From: Oceanitalea sp047302425
GTDB lineage: Bacteria; Actinomycetota; Actinomycetes; Actinomycetales; Actinomycetaceae
Reading direction: 5' to 3'
DNA: 64,000 bases
Assembly (NCBI RefSeq): GCF_047302425.1
Contig: NZ_CP154855.1
Span: forward strand, 1,798,001-1,862,000
Under the pieces are notes generated by a model. The model was not told the DNA's origin. It saw only the letters and a list, made by a program, of their open reading frames with translations, and searched no databases. The number at the start of each line of letters is the position of its first letter. Within the stretch, counting starts at the first letter, position 1. Positions 55,364 to 63,743 of this stretch are shown one piece after another. A program made the position numbers and the translations under genes.

Positions 55364-58300
55364 GTGCGCGCCCCCACGCCCACCCAGGAGCTGCTCCGGC
55401 TCGGCTTCACCGACCCGCGCCGGGCCGAGCAGTTGCTGGACGAGCCGGTCCTCGCCGGGCCGCTCGCGCGCGCGGAGGACGCCGGCGCGCCGCTTCCGAC
55501 GGCCCTGGGCCGGACCGCCGACCCGGACCTCGCGCTCCTCACCCTCGTCCGCCTCCTCGAGGCGTCTGCGGACGACGACGGCGCACCGGACCTCGCCGGC
55601 GTGCTCGCCTCCGAGGGCGGTCACCGGACCCGACTTCTCGCCGTCCTCGGCGCCTCGAGTGCGCTCGGGGACATGCTCGTGTCCCGCCCCGCCGACGCCG
55701 CGCTGCTCGCCGACGAGCACGCCGACGGCGTCCTCGACCTCAGCCCGCAGGACGAGCGGGAGCGCGCTCTGGCCGCCGTGGGCGCCGACTCGGCGGACGA
55801 CGCCCCGGTCGCCGCCGTCACCGGCACGGCCGGGGTCGAGGCGCTGCGCCGCTGCTACCGCCGCCGCCTCCTCGAGGTCGCCGCCGCCGACCTCACGAGC
55901 GCGGACCCGCTGGCGGCCTTCCCCGCCGTCGCCGCCGCGCTCTCCGACCTCGCCGCCGCTGCCCTCGAGGCCGCTCTCGCCGTCGCCCGCGCCGACCTGC
56001 CCGACCACGGGCGCGGCGCGCCGCTCGCCGTCATCGGCATGGGCAAGACCGGCGGGCGCGAGCTCAACTACATCTCCGACGTCGACGTCGTCTACGTCGT
56101 CGCCCCCGCGGAGGGGACCGACGAGGCGGAGGCCACCGCCGTCGCCACCCGCCTGGCTGGCGCGATGGCCCGCAACGTCAGCGGCGCCGTCGGGGCGGAA
56201 CCGCCGCTGTGGCCGGTGGACGCCAACCTGCGCCCCGAGGGCAAGGACGGGCCGCTGGTGCGGACGGTCGCCTCGCACCGCGCGTACTACGAGCGCTGGG
56301 CCAAGACGTGGGAGTTCCAGGCGCTGCTCAAGGCGCGCCCGGTGGCCGGGGACCCGGCGCTCGGTGCCGAGTACGTCGCCGCCGTCGAGCCCTTCGTGTG
56401 GTCGGCGGTGGGCCGGGAGAACTTCGTCGAGGACTCCCAGGCGATGCGCCGGCGCGTGGAGGACACGATCCCGGTGGCCGAGGCGGAGCGGCAGCTCAAG
56501 CTCGGGCGCGGGGGGCTGCGGGACGTCGAGTTCACCGTCCAGCTGCTCCAGCTGGTCCACGGCCGCACCGAGGAGAGCATCCGGACCGCCGGCACGCTCC
56601 ACGCGATCGCCCGGCTCGCGGAGGCCGGCTACATCGGGCGCGACCCGGCGCAGCGGCTGGACGAGTGCTACCGCTACCTGCGCGTGCTCGAGCACCGGAT
56701 GCAGCTGTACCGGCTGCGGCGCACGCACGTCATCCCGAGCGGCGAGGCGGACCTGCGGCGGCTCGCGCGGGCGCTGCCGGGGGAGGGGCCGCGCAGCGCC
56801 GAGTCGCTCGAGCAGCGGCTGCGCACCGTGCGCCGCGAGGTGCGCGAGCTCCACGAGGACATCTTCTACCGGCCGATGCTCCCGCTCATCGCCCAGCTCA
56901 GCCCCGAGGACGCCCGCCTGCGTCCCGAGGCGGTGCGCGAGCGGCTCGCGGCGATCGGCTACCGCGACCCGGCCGGGGCCGTGCGGCACCTCGACTCGCT
57001 CACCGCCGGCGTCTCCCGCACCGCGGCCATCCAGCGCCAGATCCTGCCCGCCATGCTCGGCATGTTCGCCCGCGGCGCCGACCCCGACGGCGGGCTCCTC
57101 GCCTTCCGCAAGGTCTCCGAGGCGCTGGGCAGCACCCACTGGTACCTCCAGATGCTCCGCGACTCCGGCGTGGCCGCCCCGCGGCTCAGCTACCTCCTCG
57201 CCACCAGCCGGTACGTCGCCGACGGGCTCGAGGCGCTGCCCGAGTCCGCCGCCTGGCTGGGGGAGGACGAGGCCCTGCGCCCGCGCACGCCCGAGCAGCT
57301 GGCCCGGGAGGCGAGCGCGCTCGTCCGCCGGCGGCCCGACCCGGAGGAGGCGGTCCGGGCCGTGCGCTACCTGCGCCGCCGGGAGCTGCTGCGCGGCGCC
57401 GTCGGGGACGTCCTGGACGGCGTGCGCGACGAGCGGGACCGCACCGTCCTGTCCGTGGCCGCCGACCAGGCCCTCACCACGGCCCTCGAGGTCGCACTGC
57501 GCCGCACCGCTGAGCAGCGCGGGCTGGCCGAGCCGCCGGTGCGCTTCGGGATCCTCGCGATGGGGCGCCTGGGCGGACAGGAGATGGGCTACGGCTCGGA
57601 CGCCGACGTCCTGTTCGTCCACGAGCCGCTCGAGGGTGAGGACGACGACGGCGCCCAGGACTTCGCCGTCGCCGTCGCGGGGCACGTGCGCGCCCTGCTC
57701 GGCGACCCTGGGCCCGAACCTGCTCTGCCGGTGGACGCCGCGCTGCGGCCCGAGGGGCGCAACGGCCCGATGGTCCGCTCGCTCGCGTCCTACGCCCAGT
57801 ACTACGAGCGGTGGGCCGAGCCGTGGGAGCAGCAGGCGCTGCTGCGGGCGCGGCCGGTCACCGGGGACGAGGGGCTCCTCGAGCGGTTCTGCGCTCTCGT
57901 CGACCCCTACCGCTACCCGGCCGACGGGCTGGACGACCGCGCCCTGCGGGAGCTGCGGCGGGTCAAGGCGCGGGTGGAGTCCGAGCGGATGCCGCGCGGC
58001 GTGCCGGCGAACCGGCAGCTCAAGCTCGGGCGCGGAGGGCTCTCGGACGTCGAGTGGACCGCCCAGCTCCTCCAGCTGCAGCACGCCGGCCGGGTGCCCG
58101 AGCTGCGCACGCCGCGCACGGTGGAGGCGCTGACCGCCGCCCGCGACGCCGGGGTGCTGGGGGAGGAGGACTGCGAGCTGCTCGTCAGCGCGTGGACCCT
58201 CGCCTCACGGCTGCGCGCGGGGATCGCGCTTGCCACCGGCCGCGTGACCGGCGCGAAGATCGACGTCCTGCCGCACGACCCTGGCCAGCTCACCGCCGTC

Positions 58301-58408
58301 GCCCGCCTGCTCGGTTACGGCCCCGGGGAGACGGCGGAGCTGGAGGAGGACTACCTCCGCGCCACCCGCCGCGCCAGGACCGTCGTCGAACGCATCTTCT
58401 TCGAGTGA
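55364..58408 (+). CDS. glnE: Bifunctional glutamine-synthetase adenylyltransferase/deadenylase
   Basis: The 1014-residue protein has two nucleotidyltransferase domains. The first contains GMGKTGGRELNYISDVDVVY near residue 226, and the second contains AMGRLGGQEMGYGSDADVLF near 732. Each is followed by a GlnD/GlnE helical domain (KLGRGGLRDVEFTVQLLQLV, KLGRGGLSDVEWTAQLLQL). It adds and removes AMP on the GS tyrosine in response to nitrogen status. The start is GTG at 55364, 5 bp after glnA2, so the two are cotranscribed. Its target here should be GlnA1 at 60970. Confidence 0.95.
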   Translation: MRAPTPTQELLRLGFTDPRRAEQLLDEPVLAGPLARAEDAGAPLPTALGRTADPDLALLTLVRLLEASADDDGAPDLAGVLASEGGHRTRLLAVLGASSALGDMLVSRPADAALLADEHADGVLDLSPQDERERALAAVGADSADDAPVAAVTGTAGVEALRRCYRRRLLEVAAADLTSADPLAAFPAVAAALSDLAAAALEAALAVARADLPDHGRGAPLAVIGMGKTGGRELNYISDVDVVYVVAPAEGTDEAEATAVATRLAGAMARNVSGAVGAEPPLWPVDANLRPEGKDGPLVRTVASHRAYYERWAKTWEFQALLKARPVAGDPALGAEYVAAVEPFVWSAVGRENFVEDSQAMRRRVEDTIPVAEAERQLKLGRGGLRDVEFTVQLLQLVHGRTEESIRTAGTLHAIARLAEAGYIGRDPAQRLDECYRYLRVLEHRMQLYRLRRTHVIPSGEADLRRLARALPGEGPRSAESLEQRLRTVRREVRELHEDIFYRPMLPLIAQLSPEDARLRPEAVRERLAAIGYRDPAGAVRHLDSLTAGVSRTAAIQRQILPAMLGMFARGADPDGGLLAFRKVSEALGSTHWYLQMLRDSGVAAPRLSYLLATSRYVADGLEALPESAAWLGEDEALRPRTPEQLAREASALVRRRPDPEEAVRAVRYLRRRELLRGAVGDVLDGVRDERDRTVLSVAADQALTTALEVALRRTAEQRGLAEPPVRFGILAMGRLGGQEMGYGSDADVLFVHEPLEGEDDDGAQDFAVAVAGHVRALLGDPGPEPALPVDAALRPEGRNGPMVRSLASYAQYYERWAEPWEQQALLRARPVTGDEGLLERFCALVDPYRYPADGLDDRALRELRRVKARVESERMPRGVPANRQLKLGRGGLSDVEWTAQLLQLQHAGRVPELRTPRTVEALTAARDAGVLGEEDCELLVSAWTLASRLRAGIALATGRVTGAKIDVLPHDPGQLTAVARLLGYGPGETAELEEDYLRATRRARTVVERIFFE

Positions 58409-58427
58409 GTGCCCCGCCCCCGTCCGC

Positions 58428-58520
58428 GCCGGCAGCACACTTACCGCCGACAGCACACTTATCGCCGACAGCACACTTATCGCCGACAGTACAGTTACCG
58501 CCGAGAGCCGGATTCTCCGG
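58428..58520. repeat. 18-bp tandem array ending in a dispersed-motif copy
   Basis: Five contiguous units start at 58428, 58446, 58464, 58482 and 58500. The first four are exactly 18 bp (GCCGACAGCACACTTATC and variants), and the last is the dispersed motif GCCGAGAGCCGGATTCTCC. All begin GCCGx[C/G]AG and contain TT at the same offset. The array sits just after the glnE stop. Confidence 0.85.
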
Positions 58521-58544
58521 ACCACGGCTCGCCTACACCCGCCG

Positions 58545-58556
58545 TAGGTTGGCCCC
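58545..58556 (+). promoter_or_regulatory. Leaderless-type -10 element (TAGGTT)
   Basis: TAGGTT, then GGCCCC, then the GTG at 58557. Confidence 0.5.
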
Positions 58557-58991
58557 GTGAGCCAGTCCATGCGAACCACGGATATCCCCGTCGACGAGTT
58601 CATCCCTGCGAACGACCCCGACGGCTCGCTCGCCACGCTCGACCGCGTCATCACCGCCGCGCTGCCCGGCGCCACGCGCGTGCTCTGGCAGGGCGTGTTC
58701 TGGGGCGGCACCGAGCAGTCGATCATCGGCTACGGCGCGACCGTCCAGCCCCGCCCCCGCGGTGCCGACGTCGAGTGGTTCCTCGTCGGGCTCGCCCGGC
58801 AGGCGACCTACCTCAGCCTCTACGTCAACGCCGCCGAGGGACGAGAGCCCCTCGCCAAGGTCTACGGCCAGCGCCTCGGGGCGACGAAGGTCGGGTCGGC
58901 GAGCATCTCCTTCCCGTCAGCCGACGCCGTGGACCTCGGGGTCGTGGACGAGATGGTCCGGCACGCCGGTCGCGTCATGGAGTGGAGGTGA
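58557..58991 (+). CDS. DUF1801-type protein
   Basis: The 144-residue protein starts MSQSMRTTDIPVDEFI and contains RVITAALPGATRVLWQGVFW, YLSLYVNAAEGREPLAKVYG and GVVDEMVRHAGRVMEWR, which fits DUF1801 or the related YdhG-like fold. These small cytosolic proteins have no settled role. It is expressed from a leaderless-type promoter next to the repeat array. Confidence 0.6.
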   Translation: MSQSMRTTDIPVDEFIPANDPDGSLATLDRVITAALPGATRVLWQGVFWGGTEQSIIGYGATVQPRPRGADVEWFLVGLARQATYLSLYVNAAEGREPLAKVYGQRLGATKVGSASISFPSADAVDLGVVDEMVRHAGRVMEWR

Positions 58992-59038
58992 CCCCTCCGG
59001 TCACCGCCCGTTCGCCCGGCTGGGTCATGATGGGAGGC

Positions 59039-59719
59039 ATGCGCCTCATCCTCGTCCGCCACGGCCAGACCAGCTCGAACGTCGCCGACCTCCTCGACAC
59101 CGCCGAGCCCGGCGCCGACCTCACCGAGCTCGGCCGCGAGCAGGCCGCCGCCGTCCCGCGCAGCCTCGCCGACGAGGACATCGACGTCGTCTACGCCTCC
59201 ACGCTGGTCCGCACCCAGCAGACCGCCGCGCCGCTCCTCGCCGAGCGGGGCCTCGAGCTCCGCGTGCGCGACGGCATCCGCGAGATCGCAGCCGGAGACT
59301 TCGAGATGCGCGGCGACGAGGAGGCGCACCGCGCCTACGTCGGCACGATCTTCGGCTGGGCGCAGGACCCCAGCCGTCGGCTCCCGGGCGGCGAGAACGG
59401 CCACGAGGTGTGGCAGCGCTTCGACGACGTCGTCGCCGAGGCCCACGCCGACGGCGCCCGCACCGCCGTCCTGTTCAGCCACGGTGCCGTCATCCGCTCG
59501 TGGACGGCCGTCCGCGCCGAGAACGTCACCGGCGAGCACGCCGCGTACCACCCCATCACCAACACCGGCGCCGTCGTCCTCGAGGGCAGCCCCCGCGAGG
59601 GCTGGTGGGCCGAGCTCTGGGAGGGCCAGCCCCTCGGCGGCGACCGCGTGGCCGCCCCCGCGGCGGACGGCCCCGCCGCGGACCCCGCTCCTGCCGAGGC
59701 GGTCCCCTTCGACTCCTGA
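59039..59719 (+). CDS. Histidine phosphatase (phosphoglycerate mutase-like)
   Basis: The 226-residue protein has the phosphohistidine motif LILVRHGQTSSN (RHG near residue 8), STLVRTQQTAAPLL, EIAAGDFEMRG and the second catalytic histidine in VLFSHGAVIRSW. A C-terminal Pro/Ala tail (DGPAADPAPAEAVPFDS) is dispensable-looking. CATGAT lies seven bases upstream of the ATG. The substrate is unknown. Confidence 0.88.
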   Translation: MRLILVRHGQTSSNVADLLDTAEPGADLTELGREQAAAVPRSLADEDIDVVYASTLVRTQQTAAPLLAERGLELRVRDGIREIAAGDFEMRGDEEAHRAYVGTIFGWAQDPSRRLPGGENGHEVWQRFDDVVAEAHADGARTAVLFSHGAVIRSWTAVRAENVTGEHAAYHPITNTGAVVLEGSPREGWWAELWEGQPLGGDRVAAPAADGPAADPAPAEAVPFDS

Positions 59720-59777
59720 GCGACGACGACGCCGCCCCCCGCGTGCGTCGTCACCTCACCGTGGCACGGTGGTCGCC

Positions 59778-60275
59778 ATGCGCGTCCTCCTCCTCGCCGA
59801 CACCCACGTCCCCAAGCGGGCCCGCAAGCTGCCGGAGCAGGTGTGGCAGGAGGTCGAGGCGGCGGACCTCGTCGTCCACGCGGGGGACTGGGTCGCCCCC
59901 GAGCTCCTCGACGAGCTGGAGGACAGGTCGCGGGCGCTGCTCGCCTGCTGGGGGAACAACGACGGTGCCGAGCTACGTAGCCGGCTCCCCGAGGTCGCGC
60001 GAGCCGAGGTTGAGGGGGTGCGCATCGCCGTCGTCCACGAGACGGGGCAGTCCCGCGGCCGCGACGAGCGGATGCGGGCCGCCTACCCGGACACCGACCT
60101 GCTCGTCTTCGGCCACAGCCACATCCCGTGGGACGGGGAGGCGGACGGGCTACGTCTGCTCAACCCCGGCTCACCCACCGACCGCCGCCGCCAGCCGCAC
60201 TGCACGTACCTCACGCTCACGCTCTCAGACGGCGAGATTTCTTGCGTCGAGCTGCACCGCCTCCCGCCACGGTGA
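59778..60275 (+). CDS. Metallophosphoesterase, YfcE/MJ0936-like
   Basis: The 165-residue protein has the calcineurin-type motifs LLADTHVPKR, VVHAGDW, CWGNNDG, VVHETGQSRG and FGHSHIPW, giving the dinuclear metal site. Small members hydrolyse phosphodiesters such as bis-p-nitrophenyl phosphate in vitro. It follows the histidine phosphatase gene by 58 bp. Confidence 0.88.
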   Translation: MRVLLLADTHVPKRARKLPEQVWQEVEAADLVVHAGDWVAPELLDELEDRSRALLACWGNNDGAELRSRLPEVARAEVEGVRIAVVHETGQSRGRDERMRAAYPDTDLLVFGHSHIPWDGEADGLRLLNPGSPTDRRRQPHCTYLTLTLSDGEISCVELHRLPPR

Positions 60276-60339
60276 TCGCGATGTCGGTGGCTGCGCATAG
60301 GCTGCCGTCGCACCGTCCACCGCCGGACCTGGGAGGCTC

Positions 60340-60915
60340 ATGACCGCACTGCCGGAGCGTCCGCTCCACACCGAGCGCCTCACCCTGCGCGCGGCCGTTC
60401 CCGAGGACGCCGACCGCACCTGGCGCTACCGCCGGCTCCAGGAGGTGAGCGCCTGGCTCACCAGCCGGCAGACCACCCTCGCCGAGCACCGGGAGCACTT
60501 CACCGAGCCGGGGCGGCTCGGCCTCACCCTCGTCGTCGAGCTCGGCCACGACGGCGGTGGTGAGGTCGTCGGCGACCTCATGCTGCGCCGCACGGACGGC
60601 TGGGGGCAGACCGACGTCGCGCACCTCGCGGCCGGCACCGAGGTCGAGCTCGGCTGGGTCCTCGACCCGGCGCACCGCGGGCGGGGCTACGGGACCGAGG
60701 CCGTGCGCGAGCTGCTGCGCTACAGCTTCACCGAGCTCGGCGTCCGCCGCGCCGTCGCCAACTGCTTCGCCGCGAACGAGCCGTCGTGGCGGCTCATGGA
60801 GCGGGTGGGGATGCGCCGCGAGGCGCACGCAGTGCGCGACTCCCTCCACCGCTCGGGGGAGTGGCTCGACTCGCTCGTCTACGCCCTCCTCGCCGAGGAG
60901 TGGGTCCGGCCGTGA
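60340..60915 (+). CDS. GNAT N-acetyltransferase (RimJ-like)
   Basis: The 191-residue protein fits the acetyltransferase_3 (RimJ/RimL) family: RPLHTERLTLRAAVPEDADR, ELGWVLDPAHRGRGYGTEAV for acetyl-CoA binding, and VANCFAANEPSWRLMERVGM. A TAGGCT hexamer (60298-60303) and a GGGAGG ribosome binding site precede the ATG. The gene is convergent with glnA1. Confidence 0.88.
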   Translation: MTALPERPLHTERLTLRAAVPEDADRTWRYRRLQEVSAWLTSRQTTLAEHREHFTEPGRLGLTLVVELGHDGGGEVVGDLMLRRTDGWGQTDVAHLAAGTEVELGWVLDPAHRGRGYGTEAVRELLRYSFTELGVRRAVANCFAANEPSWRLMERVGMRREAHAVRDSLHRSGEWLDSLVYALLAEEWVRP

Positions 60916-60969
60916 ACGTCCAAGCCCCCGGAGCCGTGGACGGCGCCGGGGGCTGCGAGGACGAGCGGT

Positions 60970-62394
60970 CTAGATGTCGAAGTACATCTCGAACTCGTGC
61001 GGGTGGGGACGCAGGCGCAGCGGGTCGATCTCCTGCGTGCGCTTGTAGTCGATCCACGTCGCGATGAGGTCGGGGGTGAACACGTCGCCCTCGGTGAGGA
61101 AGTCGTGGTCGGCCTCCAGTGCGAGGAGCGCGCCCTGCAGCGAGTCCGGCACCTGCTCGATCTGCGCGTGCTCCTCCGGCGGCAGCTCGTAGAGGTCCTT
61201 GTCGATCGGCTCCGGCGGCTCGATGCGGTTCTTGATGCCGTCCAGGCCCGCCATGAGCATCGCGGAGAAGGCGAGGTAGGGGTTGGACGACGGGTCCGGC
61301 ACGCGGAACTCGATGCGCTTGGCCTTGGGCGAGGTGCCCGTCACCGGGATGCGGATGCACGCGGAGCGGTTGCGGGCCGAGTACACGAGGTTGACCGGCG
61401 CCTCGTAGCCGGGGACCAGGCGGTGGAAGGAGTTGACGGTCGGGTTGGTGAAGGCCAGCAGCGCCGGGGCGTGCTTGAGGAGGCCACCGATGTACCAGCG
61501 GGCGAGGTCGGACAGGCCGCCGTAGCCGCGCTCGTCGAAGAACAGCGGCTTGCCGTCCTTCCACAGGCTCTGGTGGGAGTGCATGCCCGAGCCGTTGTCG
61601 CCGTAGATCGGCTTGGGCATGAAGGTCGCGGTCTTGCCGTTGACCCACGCGGTGTTCTTGATGACGTACTTGAACTTCATGACGTCGTCGGCGGCGGCGC
61701 GCAGCGTGTCGAAGCGGTAGTTGATCTCCTGCTGCCCGGCCGTGCCGACCTCGTGGTGGGCGCGCTCGACCTGCAGCCCCACCTGCTGGAGCGTGGTGAC
61801 CATCTCGTCGCGCAGGTCGGCCATCTGGTCGTTGGGGGAGACGGGGAAGTAGCCGCCCTTGTAGCGGGTCTTGTACCCGAGGTTGCCCCCCTCCTCCTCG
61901 CGGCCGGTGTTCCAGGCGGCCTCGCCGGAGTTGAGGTAGTAGAAGCTCGAGTGCTGGTTCGTCTGGAAGCGGACGTCGTCGAAGATGTAGAACTCGGCCT
62001 CGGCGCCGAAGTAGACGGTGTCGGCGATCCCGGTGCTGCGCAGGTAGGCCTCGGCCTTGGCGGCGATGTTGCGCGGGTCGCGGGAGTAGGCCTCGTCGGT
62101 GAAGGGGTCGACGATCGAGAAGTTGACGACGAGCGTCTTCTCCTTGCGGAACGGGTCGACGAAGGCGCTCGTCACGTCGGGGACGAGCTTCATGTCCGAC
62201 TCGTGGATCGCCTGGAACCCGCGGATCGAGGAGCCGTCGAACATGAGGCCGTCGGTGAAGGCGTCAGCGGCGAAGGACTCGACGGGGATGTTGAAGTGCT
62301 GCATCACGCCCGGCAGGTCGCAGAAGCGGACGTCGACGAACTTGACGCCCTCCTCCCGGGTGAAGGCGATGGCCTCCTCGGCATTGCTGAACAT
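60970..62394 (-). CDS. glnA1: Glutamine synthetase type I, GlnA1
   Basis: The 474-residue protein has the full GS-I beta pattern: VRFCDLPGVMQHFNIPVES, DGSSIRGFQAIHESDM, EFYIFDDVRF, ERAHHEVGTAGQQEINYRFD, KPIYGDNGSGMHSHQSLWKD and RIPVTGTSPKAKRIEFRVPD. The adenylylation site is tyrosine 402 in DKDLYELPPEE, the target of GlnE. It condenses glutamate and ammonia to glutamine. The ATG at 62394 has a four-part GlnR-type operator 72-109 bp upstream. The gene is flanked by RDD and DUF4191 genes in the order known from mycobacteria. Confidence 0.95.
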   Translation of the reverse strand: MFSNAEEAIAFTREEGVKFVDVRFCDLPGVMQHFNIPVESFAADAFTDGLMFDGSSIRGFQAIHESDMKLVPDVTSAFVDPFRKEKTLVVNFSIVDPFTDEAYSRDPRNIAAKAEAYLRSTGIADTVYFGAEAEFYIFDDVRFQTNQHSSFYYLNSGEAAWNTGREEEGGNLGYKTRYKGGYFPVSPNDQMADLRDEMVTTLQQVGLQVERAHHEVGTAGQQEINYRFDTLRAAADDVMKFKYVIKNTAWVNGKTATFMPKPIYGDNGSGMHSHQSLWKDGKPLFFDERGYGGLSDLARWYIGGLLKHAPALLAFTNPTVNSFHRLVPGYEAPVNLVYSARNRSACIRIPVTGTSPKAKRIEFRVPDPSSNPYLAFSAMLMAGLDGIKNRIEPPEPIDKDLYELPPEEHAQIEQVPDSLQGALLALEADHDFLTEGDVFTPDLIATWIDYKRTQEIDPLRLRPHPHEFEMYFDI

Positions 62395-62465
62395 GTACCG
62401 CTCCTCTGGCGTGGGAATCCGGGGGACCGACACGGTCCCGACGACGACGACGCTATCCGGGCTGC

Positions 62466-62503
62466 GTTTCGGCGTCGTCACCCGAATGTGTCCGGCATGT
62501 TAC
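62466..62503 (-). promoter_or_regulatory. GlnR-type operator of glnA1
   Basis: On the minus strand GTAAC (62503-62499), GACAC (62492-62488), GTGAC (62481-62477) and GAAAC (62470-62466) are each separated by exactly six bases, matching the GlnR consensus gTnAC-n6-GaAAC-n6-GTnAC-n6-GAAAC. A TAGCGT hexamer (62455-62450) ten bases downstream is a plausible -10. GlnR itself is outside the window. Confidence 0.85.
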
Positions 62504-62550
62504 GTGGACGACGACGGCGCGGGCCCCCGTGCGTTCGACGTCCCCGTGCG

Positions 62551-62922
62551 TCAGCGGCGGACGATCTGCGTGCCGGCCCACACGTCGTGCAGGCCGCGGC
62601 CGTCCAGCCCCCACACGACGGCGGGGATGACGAGGCACAGGCTGCCGGTGCGGATGAGCACCTGGACGGGCGTAGCGGCGCCGCCCTGGTAGGCGCGCAC
62701 CCGCAGGCCGAGCAGGGTGTGGCCGATCGTGGCCCCGCGGGTGGCGAGCAGCAGCCACGTCATGAGCGCGAACACCCCGAGCGTGGCGAGCGGGTGGTTG
62801 TCGAGGAAGCCCGCGGAGATCGCCGTCGCCAGGCCCCAGTCGACGGCGAGGGCGACGACCCGGCGGCCCAGCGGCGCGGGGCTGCTGGGCGCCTCGGTGG
62901 TCACGGGCCGCTCCTGTCTCAC
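62551..62922 (-). CDS. RDD family membrane protein next to glnA1
   Basis: The 123-residue protein has RDD features: LGRRVVALAVDWGLATAISA, two further helices, and TRGATIGHTLLGLRVRAYQG with HDVWAGTQIVRR. It corresponds to Rv2219A in Mycobacterium tuberculosis by position and type. It begins 2 bp after the DUF4191 stop, so both are one operon. Its role is unknown. Confidence 0.85.
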   Translation of the reverse strand: MRQERPVTTEAPSSPAPLGRRVVALAVDWGLATAISAGFLDNHPLATLGVFALMTWLLLATRGATIGHTLLGLRVRAYQGGAATPVQVLIRTGSLCLVIPAVVWGLDGRGLHDVWAGTQIVRR

Positions 62923-62924
62923 GC

Positions 62925-63647
62925 TCAGCGCCCGCGCATGCCCTTGCGGTCGGGCCGCGCACGCATCGGGTCGACGCCCTTGGGGATCGGCGGGCGCGAG
63001 GACTGCAGCGCCCGCAGGCGCTTGGAGACCGCGGCGACCTCCGCCTTGGTGAGGGTCGGGCGGAGCTTCTGGATCGTGCGCACGAGCTTGGGCAGCGGGG
63101 TCTGGCCCTCACCGCGGCCGACCTCGACGAGGTGGACGGTGACGTTCGGCGCCACCCGCGCGACCTTCTTGCGCTCGCCCTCGAGGAGGCGCTTGACGCG
63201 GTGAGCGGGACCCTCACCGATGAGGACGACGCCCGGGCGCCCGACGGCGCGGAACACCACGTCCTGGGTGCGGGGGTCGACGGCGACCGGCTGCTCCTCG
63301 ATGTTCCAGCCACGACGGATGGTGCCGAGGGCCGAGCCCGAGGCGCCGGGGGTGCCCTCGATGCGCGAGTAGGCCGCCCGCTCCGCCCGCCGCGACAGGA
63401 GCAGCATGACGACGATGAGCGCGACCGGCAGGCTGAGCAGCGTGACGTACACCGGGTGGCCGACCGCCAGGCCGATGAGCAGGCCCACGAGGAGGATCCC
63501 GACGAAGGAGCCGAGCAGCCACCAGGTGATCGAGGGCTGCGCCTCGCGGGTCATCTGGAAGACTTCCCACAGCTGGTGGTACCAGCGCTTCTTCTTCTGC
63601 TTCGGCGCGGCGCCCTCGACGGCGTCCTTCTTCTTCTTCAGGGCCAT
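62925..63647 (-). CDS. DUF4191 membrane protein
   Basis: The 240-residue protein starts with a lysine-rich segment (MALKKKKDAVEGAAPKQKKK), followed by two membrane helices around residues 45-85 and a cytosolic domain (EGTPGASGSALGTIRRGWNI). The lysine-rich C-terminal region ends KGVDPMRARPDRKGMRGR. It matches DUF4191, the Rv2219-type gene beside glnA1. A TAGGAT hexamer lies eight bases upstream of the ATG. Confidence 0.85.
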   Translation of the reverse strand: MALKKKKDAVEGAAPKQKKKRWYHQLWEVFQMTREAQPSITWWLLGSFVGILLVGLLIGLAVGHPVYVTLLSLPVALIVVMLLLSRRAERAAYSRIEGTPGASGSALGTIRRGWNIEEQPVAVDPRTQDVVFRAVGRPGVVLIGEGPAHRVKRLLEGERKKVARVAPNVTVHLVEVGRGEGQTPLPKLVRTIQKLRPTLTKAEVAAVSKRLRALQSSRPPIPKGVDPMRARPDRKGMRGR

Positions 63648-63743
63648 GATCGCCCATCCTACCGGCCCGCGGACGCGCCCCTGGCTGCGCGCTGCCTGTG
63701 GATGACGCCAGCGGGCGGAGGCGTCCTGCGCTTGGCTTGACCC

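Noticed and set aside
58428..58520. CRISPR-like array
   Set aside because: Units are 18 bp and contiguous with no unique spacers, and no cas gene is present.
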